Source: Molossus alvarezi
Taxonomy: Eukaryota; Chordata; Mammalia; Chiroptera; Molossidae
DNA: 64,000 nt
NCBI GenBank assembly: GCA_037176705.1
Contig: CM073889.1
Span: forward strand, 107,525,890 to 107,589,889
Reading direction: 5' to 3'
The notes beneath the pieces were generated by a model. That model was given only the letters and a program-made list of their open reading frames with translations, was not told the DNA's origin and did no database searches. Within the stretch, counting starts at the first letter, position 1; each line of letters opens with the position of its first letter. The translations under genes were made by a program, and so were the position numbers. Below are positions 35,601 to 47,464 of this stretch, one piece after another.

Positions 35601-35857
35601 TGCCCAGCTGGTGTGGCTCAATGGATTGAGCTTCATCCCATGCACCAAGAATACATAAAAACATACATCCTCCTGCCCCTCCAGGTCACCGGTTCGATTC
35701 CCAGTCAGGGCACATGCCTGGGTTGCAGGCTCAATCCCCAGTAGGGGGTGTGCAGGAGGCAGCCAATCAATGTTTCACTCTCACATCAATGTTTCTATCT
35801 CCCCCTTCTTCCTTTCTCTCTAAAATATCAATAAAAACATATTTTTTTATTAAAAGA
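35601..35857 (+). mobile_element. VES-type SINE with internal insertion, 12-bp duplication
   Basis: AAAGGTGATCCC is exact at 35589-35600 and 35858-35869. Between the A and B box regions (about 35650-35682) there is extra sequence (ATACATAAAAACATACATCC) not seen in the other copies, which probably disrupts the internal promoter. Confidence 0.9.
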
Positions 35858-35869
35858 AAAGGTGATCCC

Positions 35870-36434
35870 AGAAAGCACTGGCAAAGGAGTAGAGAAATAG
35901 GACAGAGAAGGGAAGAAATCCAGTAAGAGTTGCTTCATTAAGCACAGTTCCACCATGGGAAATGGGAGCTGAATCCTACCAACTGTCTCTGTTTGTGTCC
36001 ACACAAAATGTTCCAGAGTTCTTCCACCTGGCCAGCAAGGGTTTGGGGGTATTTATCTGGCAGCCCTCATCATCCACTATTGGGGGAAGCTCCTGGGAGG
36101 TCCTCCAGCCCTTCTGGCCTGCCCTGCATATGGACAGAGCAGGGACTGGCAACGAGGAAGCGCTTAGGCAGAGATAAAGGTGCTGGCAGTTGGAAGTGGG
36201 TTGGCATGAACTGCGGTGGCGAAGGCCAAGAGAGTGTGCCAGCACACGACAGCACCTGCAACAGGCGTCCATCTAGGAGAGAACTCCGGTCACGGGGCAT
36301 GCGTGTATTCACCATGTCAGACACTCCAACGGTTTTCTCACCTGTTGTACCAACCTCCACGCCCTCTGGCAGCCTGGGAGAGTCCTCATTGCTTTGCCAG
36401 CACTTGGTATTGAGAAACTTCTACATTTAAGCCA
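35870..36434. other. Unique intronic sequence
   Basis: No transposon or gene recognised. The 145-residue open frame at 35993-36430 has no domain-like features and overlaps frames on the other strand. Confidence 0.45.
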
Positions 36435-36606
36435 CTTTTGTGGATGTGTAATGTGGTTTTGAATTTATAATTCCTGGATTACTAACTTCGAGCGCCTTTT
36501 TCTATAATTATTGGGAATTTGGATTTCTTCTGTGAAGTGCCTGTCCAGGTCTGCCTATTTACATATTAGGATGTCTGACTTTTTCTTATTGATTTCCAAG
36601 AGTTTT

Positions 36607-36851
36607 TTTGTGTGTGTGGTTTTTTTAATCCTCACCTGAGGACATTTTCCCACCTTTTGTTAAGATAGAGTGGGAAGGAGAGAGAGAGAAACATCGACAT
36701 GAAAGGGACACATCAAGTGGCTGCCTCCCGCACGACCCAACCAGGGCTGGGGACAAACTGCAACAAGGCACGTGCCCCTAGCGGGAACCGAACCCGGGTC
36801 TCTCGGGATCACAGGCTGATGCTCTAAACGCTGAGCCAAACCGGCCAGGGC
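36607..36851 (-). mobile_element. VES-type SINE nested in L1, 12-bp duplication
   Basis: TCCAAGAGTTTT is exact at 36595-36606 and 36852-36863, and the L1 text continues across it (CCAAGAGTTTTATATATTCTG). Left end carries the CCTCACCTGAGGAC motif. Confidence 0.95.
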
Positions 36852-37834
36852 TCCAAGAGTTTTATATATTCTGGATTCAGGCACTTTGCCAGTTATCTGT
36901 GTTGCAAATATCCATGGCTCTCCTTTTACTTTCTCTCTCTCTTTTTCCTTTTAGTCTCTTAATACAAAAAAGTTCTTCATTTTAATGCACTGTGATATAT
37001 AAATCTTCCTCTTTTGGGTTAGTGCTTTTTCCGTCTTAAGAAACCTTTCCAGTGATTATGAAGTTATTACTCTATGTTATTTTCTGAAAGCTGTATTGTT
37101 TTGCCATTCACCCCAAGGTCTGTGATCCATGCAGAACTTATTTTTTGTGTAAACATGAAGTAGAGGTCAAGAACTGATGCCTGTCCAGCTACCCCAGCTC
37201 CATTATTGGAAGTAACACAGTTTCTTCATGGTCTGCACTACCAATCTTGTCACTGAATCAAGCATCCATATGTGTATTGTTCTGTTCATGGACTTTCTGT
37301 TCTGTTCCACTGGTCCATTGTATGTTCCTGTTCCAGTACTCACCGTTGTAGTCTTGTTGAAGGTCTTGATGGTTGATATAGCAAGTTCTTCCATTTTGTT
37401 CTTCATCAAGAGAGGCTTGACTACAATTTGATATTTTTTGCATTCTCATAGATTTTAGAATCAGTTTGTCATCTCCCCAAAACTGAAAGGAAAGAAAGAA
37501 GGGAGGGAAAGAGCAAAATCTGCTGGGATTTTGATTAGCAATTTGATAGGATCTGTAGATCAATATGGAGAGACTTAAACTCTTATAATAATAGAGTCTT
37601 TACATCCTTTGATTTGGGTCTTCATTAATTTTGCTAACAAAGTTTATAATTTTCTCTGTCAAAATCTTGCCTACCTATTGTTAGATTTATTTCTATGTAC
37701 TTGATTTTGTATCCTATTATAAATAGTATCTTTTTCATTTTCTGTTGTGTTATATAGAAATACAATTAATTTTTTGTCTGCTGATATTAGGTCTAGAAAT
37801 CTTGCTAAACTATATATGTGTAGTTTATATATAG

Positions 37835-38049
37835 TTTTGTTGTTGTTGTTGTTGTTGTTGTTTAGAGAGAGGAAGGGAGAGAAAGATAGAAGCATCAATG
37901 TGAGAGAGAAACATTGATCAGCCACCTCCTGCACACCCCCAAATGGTTATCAAGCCCAAAACCTGGGCATGTGCCCTGACTGGTAATCAAACTGGGACCT
38001 CTCAGTCCATGGGATGAGGCTCAATCCACCGAGCCACACCGACCCGGCT
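37835..38049 (-). mobile_element. VES-type SINE (older) with (TTG)n at its 3' end
   Basis: The right end reads GAGCCACACCGACCCGGCT; the left end has become a TTG simple repeat (37838-37862), a variant of the usual A-rich tail. Confidence 0.8.
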
Positions 38050-38239
38050 AAACTCTTATATTAATTCTGTAGTTAATCTGTGCATTATCTTAGATTTTCT
38101 ATGTATACATAATCACTACTGATTTTTGTATGTTCATCTTGTAACTGACCACCTTACTGAACTTTATTATCAGTTCTAACAATTTGAATATTAAGGCTCT
38201 TGGGATTTCTATGTAAAAAAAATCATATTAACTTATAAT

Positions 38240-38510
38240 TATGAGGATCTTTACTGCCTGGAGAAGCAGAATAGGTAGCTGTTAAGTTCAAGGAGTCTGG
38301 AATTAGACTCAGTCTAATCTGGAATTAGACTCAGTTTGAATCCCAGCATCATTACTTACTATTTAATCTTAAGAAATTTGCTTAATCCTCTGTGACTCAG
38401 TACCATTTAATTATAAACTACCTCAAAGGTTGATTATAAAAATTAGTTAATACACTTAGAACAGTACCTATCAAATAATGACCATTCAGCTCATGTTGGC
38501 TTTTGTCATT
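38240..38510 (+). mobile_element. MIR SINE with a 22-bp internal tandem duplication
   Basis: MIR landmarks are 'GGAGTCTGGAATTAGACTCA', 'TTTGAATCCCAGCATCATTA', 'TTGCTTAATCCTCTGTGACT' and 'ACTTAGAACAGTACCTATCA'. TCTGGAATTAGACTCAGT is repeated exactly at 38296-38313 and 38318-38335. Confidence 0.85.
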
Positions 38511-39119
38511 TTATCAATTACTTTCTTTCCTTTATAAATCTTGACTTCTTTGTTTTTTCTTATTTTATTGCATTGACTACTTTTTCAGCATAATATTGAA
38601 TAGTAGTGGTTTTTTCAGGCCTCACCTGAAACTTAACACTGAAATATTTCCTTCTAGTTATTATTTTTTTGTAGACATAATTGTTTCATTTTGTTTTTTA
38701 TTTATTTGACTGGACTTGTGAAATCTGGTGTTCAACCTCTGCAAGAGGGAGATATATTTCTAGAGTTTTTTTCAGACTATGTTGTTCACATAATGATGAA
38801 AAACATAAGTGATTTGTTTTTAAACATCATTGAGATCCTATTACAAAAGGAGGCTCTGGTCCTTCTACCTCCCTGCAGATTCATTGGTGTAGCTTTTCTA
38901 AAGAGGTACCGTTGAACCACCAGACTGGTTTCCATAGTCACGGTACCAGTCTACATTCCCACCAGCAGTGGATGAGGGTTCTTTTTTCTCTACAACCTCT
39001 CCAACACTTGTCATTACTTATCTTGTTGATAATAGCCATTCTAACAGGTGTGAGGTGGTATCTCGTCGTAGTTTAGATTTGCATTTCCCTACCTAACTAG
39101 AAAAGTTGAGCATATTTTC

Positions 39120-39340
39120 TTTTCTTTCCCTTTTTTTTAAAAAAAAAATCAGATAGATTGGGAGGAAGAGAGGGAGAAAGAGAGAGAGACACACACATTG
39201 AATGGTTGCCACCCATACGAACCCAACTGGGGCTGGGGACAAACTGCAACCGAGGTATATGCCCCTAGCAGGAACGGAACCCAGAACTCTCTGGTCTACC
39301 AGCCAATACTGTAACCGCTAAGTCAAACCGTCCAGGGTAT
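39120..39340 (-). mobile_element. VES-type SINE nested in L1, 15-bp duplication
   Basis: GTTGAGCATATTTTC is exact at 39105-39119 and 39341-39355. The copy is somewhat diverged (GTCAAACCGTCCAGGG head). Confidence 0.95.
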
Positions 39341-40036
39341 GTTGAGCATATTTTCATATATTTGTTGACTATTTGTATGTCTTCTTGGGAGAAGTGTCCT
39401 CTGCCCATTTTTTAATTGGCATATTTGTTTGGTGTTGTTGTATGAGTTCTTTATATGTTTTGGATATTAACCCCTTGTCGGAGCTGTTATTTGCAAATAT
39501 CATCTTCCATTCAGTTGGTTGCCTTTTTGTTTTGTTGATGGTTTCTTTTGCTGTACAGAAGTTTTATCGTTTGATATAGTCCCATTCATTTATTTTTGCG
39601 TTTACTTCCCTTGCCTTTGGGGTCAAATTCATAAAATCTCTAAGACCAAGGTCCATAAGTTTAGTACCTATGTTTTCTTCTATGTAATTTATTGTTTCAG
39701 ATCTTATATTTAAGTCTTTGATTCATTTTGAATTAATTTTTGTACATAGAGACAAACTGTAGTCTAGTTTCATTCTTTTGCATGTGGTTTTCCAATTTTC
39801 CCAGCACCATTTTATCAAAGAGCCTTTCTTTTTTCCATTGTGTGTTTTTGGCTCCTTTTTGTCAAAAATTATTTGCCCATATACATGTGATTTTATTTCT
39901 GTGCTCTCAGTTCATTTCAATTGGTCTGTGTGTCTATTTTTCTGCCAATACCATGCTGTTTTGATCATCATCGCTCTATAGAATAATTTGAAATCAGGTA
40001 GTGTTTCCTCTGGCTTTGTTCTTTTTTCTCAGGATT

Positions 40037-40756
40037 GCTTTTGCTATTCCAGGTCTTTTGTGGTTTCATACAAATCTGATTACTTTTTTGTTTTATTTCT
40101 TTAAAAAGTGACATTGAGATTTTGTTGTGTTTTTTTTGTTGTTGTTTTTTTTAATCCTCACCCGAGGACATTTTTCCATTTTTTGCACAGACAGAGTGGG
40201 AGGCAGAGAGAGGAAGAGAGAGAGAGGGAAACATCGATGTGAAAGGGACACATCGAGTGGCTGCCACCCACACGACGCTTTTGCTATTCCAGGTCTTTTG
40301 TGGTTTCATACAAATCTGATTACTTTTTTGTTTTATTTCTTTAAAAAGTGACATTGAGATTTTGTTGTGTTTTTTTTGTTGTTGTTTTTTTTAATCCTCA
40401 CCCGAGGACATTTTTCCATTTTTTGCACAGACAGAGTGGGAGGCAGAGAGAGGAAGAGAGAGAGAGGGAAACATCGATGTGAAAGGGACACATCGAGTGG
40501 CTGCCACCCACACGACGCTTTTGCTATTCCAGGTCTTTTGTGGTTTCATACAAATCTGATTACTTTTTTGTTTTATTTCTTTAAAAAGTGACATTGAGAT
40601 TTTGTTGTGTTTTTTTTGTTGTTGTTTTTTTTAATCCTCACCCGAGGACATTTTTCCATTTTTTGCACAGACAGAGTGGGAGGCAGAGAGAGGAAGAGAG
40701 AGAGAGGGAAACATCGATGTGAAAGGGACACATCGAGTGGCTGCCACCCACACGAC
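40037..40756. repeat. Perfect tandem triplication of a 240-bp unit
   Basis: Units 40037-40276, 40277-40516 and 40517-40756 are identical base for base. Each unit holds about 90 bp of L1 sequence plus the 3' part of a minus-strand VES SINE; only the third continues into the rest of the SINE (to 40871). The duplication therefore happened after the SINE insertion. No junction microhomology longer than about 1 bp is apparent. It may be a very recent event or an assembly artefact. Confidence 0.97.
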
Positions 40757-40871
40757 CAACCAGGGCTGGGGACAAACTACAACCGAGGTACATGCCCCTA
40801 GCGGGAACCGAACCCGGGTCTCTCCGGACCGCAGTCGGACGCTCTAACCGCTGAGCCAAACCGGCCAGGGC
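40605..40871 (-). mobile_element. VES-type SINE (complete copy at the end of the triplication)
   Basis: ACATTGAGATTTTG flanks the element (at 40591-40604 in the third unit and 40873-40886), showing a normal insertion into the L1 before triplication. The two preceding units (40125-40276 and 40365-40516) carry truncated copies of the same SINE. Confidence 0.95.
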
Positions 40872-41842
40872 AACATTGAGATTTTGATGGGATTGCATTA
40901 GATCTGTATATTTCTTTTGGTAATATGGCCATTTTAACTATGTTGATTCTTCAAATCCATGAACATGGAATATCTTTCCATTTCATTGTGTCTTTTTTCA
41001 ACCTCTTTGAATAATGCTTTGTAGTTGTCAGTATATAAGTCTTTCACATCCTTTGTTAAGTTTATTCCTAAGCATTTTATTCTTTTTGCTGCAGTTGCAA
41101 AAGGACTTTTTTTTCACTTCTTTTTCTGAAATCTCATTGTTAGTATATAAGCATGCAGTGGATTGTTTTACATTGATTTTTGTGTCCTGCAACTTTACTG
41201 TATTTGTTTATTGTTTCTAATAGTTTGTTTCTGGAGTCTTTAGAGTTTTCTTTATATAGAATCACGTCATCTGCAGAAAAGTGACACTTTTACTTCATTC
41301 CCAATTTATATGCCTTTTATTCCTTTCTCTAGCCTGATTGCTCTGACTAGAACTTCCAGAACTATGCTGAATAAGAGTGGTGAGAGTAGACATCCTTGTC
41401 TTGTTCCTGACTTTAGAGGGAAAACTTTCAGTTTTTCACCATTGAGTATGATACTGGCCAAGGGTTTGTCATATGTGGCCTTTATTATGTTGAGGTATTT
41501 CTCTTCTATTCCCATTTTATTGAGTGTTTTAATTATAAATGGATGTTGTATTTTATCAAATACTTTTTCTGCATCTATTGATAAGATCATATGATTTTTA
41601 TCCTTTGTTTTGTTCATGTTGATTTGCATATGTTGAACCATCCTTGTGCCCCTGGAATGAATCCTACTTGATCAGGATGTGTTATTTTTTAAAATATATT
41701 GTTGTATTTGATTTGCTAGTAATTTGTCTAGAATTTTTGCATCTGTATTTATCAGAGATATTGTTCTGTAGTTTTCTTTTTGTGTGTTATCCTTGCCAGG
41801 TTTTGGTATCAGGGTTATGTTGGCCTTATAAAATGCGTTAGG

Positions 41843-42040
41843 GCCCTGGACAGTGTGGCTCATTTGTTTGGGCAATGTCCTGTGCACCAAAAAGTTGCCA
41901 GTCCAGTTCCCAGTCCAGGCACATGCCCGGGTTGTGGGCTCAGTCGCCAGTAGGGGGTGTTCAGGAGGCTGCCGATCAATGTATCCCTCTCACATGGATT
42001 TTTTTTTCTCTCTCCCTCTCTCTAAAAATCAATAAAAAAT
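41843..42040 (+). mobile_element. VES-type SINE (older) nested in L1
   Basis: Flanks TAAAATGCGTTAGG (41829-41842) and TAAAATGTGATAGG (42040-42053) differ at two positions and mark the target. Head GCCCTGGACAGTGTGGCTC; tail AATCAATAAAAAATAAA. Confidence 0.85.
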
Positions 42041-44159
42041 AAAATGTGATAGGAAGTATTTCCTCTTCTTCAATTTTTTGGAAGAGTTTGTGAAGGATAA
42101 GGATAAAATCTTCTTTGATGTTTGGTAGGCAGAATTCACTAGTGAAGCCATCTGGTCTTAGATTTTTAGGGAGGTTTTTGATAGTTGTGTTCCACTTCTT
42201 CACTGTTGATTGATCTATTTAAATTTTGCAATTCCTTGTGATTCAGTCTAGGAAGGTTATATAGTTCTAGGAACTTATCCATCTTCTAGGTTATTAAATT
42301 TGGTGCATATAATTTTTCATAGTATTTCTGTGGTAACTTGTCTTTCATTTCTGATTTTGTTTATATGAATTTTTTCTCTTTTTTCCTTACTGAGTCTAGA
42401 CAGAAGTTCATCAATTTTACTAATCTTTTTAAAGAACCAACTCTTTGTTGCATTAATTTTTTGTATGGTCTTTTTGTTCTCTATTTCATTCAGTCATTCA
42501 GTTCTGATCTAATTTTATTATTTCCTTTCTTCCGCTGACTTTCGGTTGCTTTTGTTCTTCTTTTTCTACTTTTTTAAGATGTAATGTTAGGTTATTTACT
42601 TGGGACTTCTTTTGTTTCTTGAGATAAGCCTGTAATGATACAAACTACCCTCTTATTACTGCTTTCACTGTGTCTCAGAATTTTTGATGTGTTGTATTGT
42701 CATTATCATTTGTCTCTAAATATCTTTTGACCTCACCTTTTATTTCTTCTTTGACCCAATCATTTTTAGTAGTATGTTGTTTAATTTCCACATATTTGTA
42801 GGTTTCTTCACTTTGTTTTTGCAGTTGATTTCTAATTTTAAAGCATTGTGGTCAGAGAATATGCTTGGTATGATTGCAATCTTCTTAAATTTGTTGAGGC
42901 TAGTTTTGTGACCCAACATATGGCCTATCCTTGAGAATGTTCCATGTGCACTGGGGAAGAATGTATAATCTGATGTTCTGGGATGAAAGGCTCTGTAAAT
43001 GTCAATTATGTCCATTTGGTCTAATGTGTCATTTAAGGCCGATATTTCTTTATTGATTTTCTGTTTAGATGATCTATCTAGAGCTGTCAATGGAGTATTT
43101 AGGTCCCCTACTATGTTTTATTTTTGTCACTTTTTCCCTTTAGTTCTGTTAGTAGTTACTTTATATATTTCAGTGTTCCCTGATTGGGTGCATATATATT
43201 GAAAAGTGTTATGTCTTCTTGATGTAGTGTCCCCTTTGTCATTATAAAATGCCCATCTTTGTCTCTTGTTACCTTTGTATTCTCGAAATCTATTTTGTCA
43301 GATATAAGTGTGACTATATCTGCTTTTCTGTGGATGCTATTTGAAGAACCATTTTCCATCCTTTCACTTTGAGTCTGTCTTTGACTTTGCAGCTTAGATG
43401 TGTCTCCTGAAGGCAGTGTATGGTTGGGTTTTGTTTTCTGATAGAATCTGCCACTCTGTGCCTTTTTATTGGTGAATTCAGTCCATTTGCATTTAGGGTA
43501 TTTATTGATGTGTGAGGATTTCCTATAGCCATTTTATCTTTTGTTTTCTGGTAGCTCTGTGCCTCCATTGGTCTTTTCCTTTGTGTTTCTGTCTGTTGTT
43601 TGGTGGTATTCCATACTTTTTCCCCATTTCCTCTTTTTTAATTTATGTGTCTCAGTTTTGTTTGTGTATGTAGGTCTGTGTGGCTACCATTAGGTTTATG
43701 AAAAAGAAAGTTTCATATACACAGTATTATATATAGAAACAACCAAACTATCCATAGACTATTGGATAAAGAAGAGGTGGTACATGTATACTATAGACCA
43801 CTACTCAGCCATAAGAAAAGATGAAATACTGACATTTGCAACAACATGGATGGACCTTGAGAATATTCTGCTAAATAAAATAAGTCAGTCAGAAAAAGCT
43901 AAGAACCATATGATTTCACTCACATGTAGAATATAAAACTGAAACTCATAGACACAGACAACAGTATGGAGATTACCAGAGGGAAAGGGGGCGGGGTGGT
44001 AAAGGGGGCCAAATATATGGTGACGAAAGATCATTTGACTTTGTATGGTGGATACACAATGCAACATACAGATCATGTATCATATAATTGTACACTTGAA
44101 ACCTATATGATCTTATTAACCAATGTCACCCCAATAAATTTAATAAAATACAATAAAAA

Positions 44160-44215
44160 CTACAATGAAACATCACCTCACACTTGTTAGGATGGCTATC
44201 ATTAAAAACAAAAAA
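44160..44215 (+). mobile_element. LINE-1 scrap
   Basis: A short sense L1 piece (CACCTCACACTTGTTAGGAT) follows the 3' end of the large L1; possibly the remnant of an older element that served as target. Confidence 0.55.
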
Positions 44216-44639
44216 TGTGCAATTAATGCAGTGACACTCCTGTGGATGTCTGGGAGGAGTCTGGGCACACAGGGCTGTTGGCCAGCCCTTGTTTCAGACA
44301 ATGTTACATTCTTGAGCTTCTCATTTTAATCATATTTCAGGTAAGCTGGAGTATGTCTTCAGTTATTTTTCTTCTCCTAAAAAGTATATAGATATACCGC
44401 CCCCCCAAAAAAATAGGTATAATTTTGATTCATTCACGCTGGACAGCTATCGTTGTGTTGGCTGTTGTCATTTTCTTAATTTGGCAATCTAAGGGGAAAG
44501 AGGCCAGTGCCCTTGACTACATAGTCAGGTAGGGCATGTTTTAAAAATTCTTGCAGCACACCAGTTGAAATCGCTATTCTAGGTCTTCGAGACGACTTTA
44601 GTAGGAAGGAAGGAGAGCCTGCCCCAGGCTGAGAGTCCC
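44216..44639. other. Unique intronic sequence
   Basis: Nothing recognised beyond a C run near 44400. Confidence 0.4.
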
Positions 44640-44800
44640 AAAAGATTCATTCTATAGCTAAGTGGGAACTAAAAGCCCCACTGAATTAGAAGTGAGAGCA
44701 TCTGCTCTCAGGGAGTGTCACTAGCTGGCTGTGGTCAGTGTTGGGCAAATCACATTATCTCTTAGAGCATCATTCTCCTTATACCTGAAATAAAAGATTG
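44640..44800 (+). mobile_element. MIR-like fragment
   Basis: Diverged MIR text ('TGGTCAGTGTTGGGCAAATC', 'CATTCTCCTTATACCTGAAA') directly upstream of a younger SINE. Confidence 0.6.
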
Positions 44801-44801
44801 G

Positions 44802-44975
44802 GGCCCCGGCCAGATAGCTCAGCTGGTTGGAGCGTTGTCCCAGGACATCAAGGTTGTGGGTTCAATCCTCGGTCAGGGCACATACTAGAAGCAACCAATG
44901 AATGCATAAATAAATGGAACAAATAATTGATGTTTCTCTTTCTCTCTCTCAAATTAATAAATAAAATATTTTTTT
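44802..44975 (+). mobile_element. Short tRNA-derived SINE
   Basis: A-box-like TAGCTCAGCTGGTTGGAGC and B-box-like GGTTCAATCCTC are intact, but the body is shorter than in other copies and contains AACCAATGAATGCATAAATA before ATGTTTCTCTTTCTC and an A-rich end. Probably an old or variant VES subfamily. Confidence 0.75.
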
Positions 44976-46596
44976 AAGTAAAATATAATAATAAAATAAA
45001 GGACTGGACCAAATGCTCTCTAAAATCCTGCAAGTCTAGGACTTTTTTTTTTACCAGCTGGCCAGGAGCATCTGCTGCTAGAAGCCTTGGGGCCCCCCGT
45101 TTGCTCTGACAGTTTCTGCTGAAAGGGGAACCAGGAGAAGGTCCCCCGCGTGGGGCATGCAGACTCCAGTGCTCACAGAACCAGCATGGGGGGCCCTGCA
45201 CTCCGGGGAGATGCCCCTCTGGGCCACCTGGGGCCTTTTCCAGGCCCTGCCTCTGTGTAAGCAAGAACCCCCCCTTCCTGAGTCCCCCTCAGTGGCTTTG
45301 TATTGAAGGTAAAAGTGGGGAAGGAAATAAAACTTGTTTTCCTCCTGGAGGCTCCCAAACTAGGAATGGGAATGGCTTTCGTTTGGTAATGAATGGACAT
45401 GGGGAGTTGCTCTAACACTTGTCATGACCAACCTGCTCATAACCCTCCAGCACCCAAGTGAAGGGGCTGTGGAGGCAGAGCAGGAGTTGTCATTTGTCAC
45501 CCACGTGGCAGGGAGAGCGAGCTGCAGGGAAACCCAGAGAGGCGGAAATGTGGCCCGGGGCAGAGTGAAGCCCGAGGTGTGGCTCAGGCGTTGGAGGATG
45601 TTGGGAGGGTTATAAACAAAGCCTCCTGGGCTTCTGTGTCTGTCACTTTGGACATGGCCCCCTTCCCGAGTCCCCAGAATGAGAAGTGTGTGCCCCCTGC
45701 TCTCTCAGCCCATCTTCTCTCCTCTCTCTCCTCCTCCCTCCCACTCCCGCACCCCGCGGGTCCTATTCCGCTGAGAAGCGGGGCCGCAGCCTCCCTCGCT
45801 GGGATGTAGGTGGTCCCACCCGAGTGCCCTCCACATGGCTGTCCGGGATGATCTGCCAAATGGCTTAGAGGTTTGTCTCGCCAGGGCTTCGCCTGCACTC
45901 ACAGTCATTAGGGAGTGATAGGAGGGACGAAACCCCAGCGACTCCAGGTCCATTTGTGTGGCGAGTCTTCCCTGTCTCTGCCCTTGGCCTCCCAAATGGA
46001 CGTTGGTCTGGATGTTGCTGGCTCCGCTGCCGGAGCCGATTGGCATCTGGTGCCTGAGGACACCCCACACCCAGCCTGGAGACAAAGCCATTAAGTTTGC
46101 TGGTGGACTCAGGCCAGGGACGTTGGAGAAAGGAGAGTGAAGTTCCAGTTTAGCTCTCAGGAGCCTGGCCCAAGGTGGCCTTCAGAATAAGCTCAGGGAA
46201 TGACAGAGAAGTGGGGAAAACTGCAAAGCATCTCACAGAGAACTATTTATAGCATCTCAATTTTAGAGAGCACAAGGTAATCAAATAATGATTTGAAAAC
46301 CGGTGCCCTTTGCAGCCCCTCCCCCTTCATCAAGAATTCTACCTCCCCGAAGGGTGACCAGTGTCCCTGGCACCCTCGGGCCTCAGTGGTCACGGACACA
46401 CTAGAGCCTGAGCCCCAAGTCTCATGTGTGAGAAGCGTCCTCTCCATGCTCCTTGTCCCAGCACCTGTCCCTTTGCTGGCCTGAGATCCTGCATTGCTAA
46501 CATACATCAGCATCCTGAACATTAAATGTGTAATATCACAGCATGTAGCTCTCCTGTTCTTGCCTCCCTATTGGAATGCAAGCAATCCTGTTATTT
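44976..46596. other. Unique intronic block, moderate GC
   Basis: No transposon is recognised. Open frames on both strands are compositional. No splice-flanked exon-like segment stood out. Confidence 0.45.
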
Positions 46597-46612
46597 TAAA
46601 AGCTCTTGAATA

Positions 46613-46851
46613 ACGTGGAAGTAGGGTACAGACTGACAACCCTCAGAAGAGGGGGTGGTGGGGGGAGGGAAGAGATAAACCACAGAACTTATATGCATGT
46701 ACGCATAAACAATGGACACGTTCAACAAAGCCGGGTACGGGTGCGGGGGATGGGGAGGAGGGTGTCAATAAGGAAAAAAAGGAGAAACATCTGTAACAAA
46801 AATAAATTAATCAAAAAATAAAACATAAAATAAATAAATATGTAAGTAAGT
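46613..46851 (+). mobile_element. LINE-1 3' end insertion with 16-bp duplication
   Basis: The third copy of the L1 3' UTR seen at 33.4 and 34.5 kb (ATAAACCACAGAACTTATAT shared). TAAAAGCTCTTGAATA is exact at 46597-46612 and 46851-46866. Only about 200 bp of 3' UTR plus tail is present. Confidence 0.9.
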
Positions 46852-46866
46852 AAAAGCTCTTGAATA

Positions 46867-47464
46867 TGCAGATTGGTTCCAGAGGAAACACAACTCCAGC
46901 CCGCGTGTGTGCCCTCTCCCTGGAGCGGGTCCCTGCCCCCTTCGCTCAGCCCTTGTAAGAGGCAGGTTCAGGCTGTCAGGCGGAGAAGTGGAAATGATTC
47001 TCCTTAGGCACAGTGTGCAGAGAGATACACTGGGAGGCCCAGTGTCAGCGTTGCCAAATGCATGCCCCCCAACGACTTCCTTTCCCTCCTGACCCTGCGC
47101 CCTGGCAAGACCACATTGAACTGTTCAGAGAAAGTATTTACTGAACGCAAGGAGAAGAGAGTACGTGTGCATTATTTATGAGGGGCTACCAATACCCATC
47201 ATATGTAGACTGTATTCGGACATAAATTAGTGATGTTAGGAAACGTCAAAGCCTATTAGGATCTTGGACACGTATGTAAAAACGCATCACAGTCTTACCT
47301 TTCTACAAGGCTGGGAATTGGCTATGGGACAGCTTCACAACGAAAACAGAAATCTTTAACCTTTTATTTGCCATTAGCCCTCTGGGCAGCTTACCATTGA
47401 GGAAATATTGGAAAATCATTTCTAAGTTTGAATTCTTAGCACCATCTTTCTTCTTCCTCTATGA
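46867..47464. other. Unique intronic sequence
   Basis: No gene or repeat recognised; the AT-rich part 47160-47300 could be regulatory but nothing specific supports it. Confidence 0.4.

Larger units (their letters stand above)
36435..38690 (-). mobile_element. Old LINE-1 (L1M type), antisense, interrupted several times
   Basis: Antisense ORF2 sequence can be followed from near its 3' end at left (TTGGATTTCTTCTGTGAAG) to the reverse-transcriptase part at right (TATTGAATAGTAGTGG near 38595). It is interrupted by SINEs at 36607-36851 and 37835-38049 and by MIR sequence at 38240-38510. Many stops and indels; no intact frame. Confidence 0.7.
38895..44160. mobile_element. LINE-1 with 5' inversion (probable twin priming), carrying nested SINEs
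   Basis: From 38895 to about 43690 the L1 is antisense: ORF2 endonuclease pieces at 43156-43568 and 42740-43090, reverse-transcriptase pieces at 41672-41890 and 41306-41641 (with TLIPKPGKD and the [11 protein letters not shown] motif), then the C-terminal region at left. From about 43690 to 44160 the orientation flips to sense and carries the L1 3' end (CAACATGGATGGACC ... TTGTACACTTGAAACC). The left edge of the inverted part lies just upstream, in element coordinates, of the start of the sense part, the arrangement expected from twin priming. Frames are broken by stops, frameshifts and SINEs; the element is dead. Confidence 0.75.

Noticed and set aside
41306..43568. Minus-strand reverse-transcriptase and endonuclease frames as a functional gene
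   Set aside because: They are broken pieces of LINE-1 ORF2 in different frames, interrupted by a SINE.
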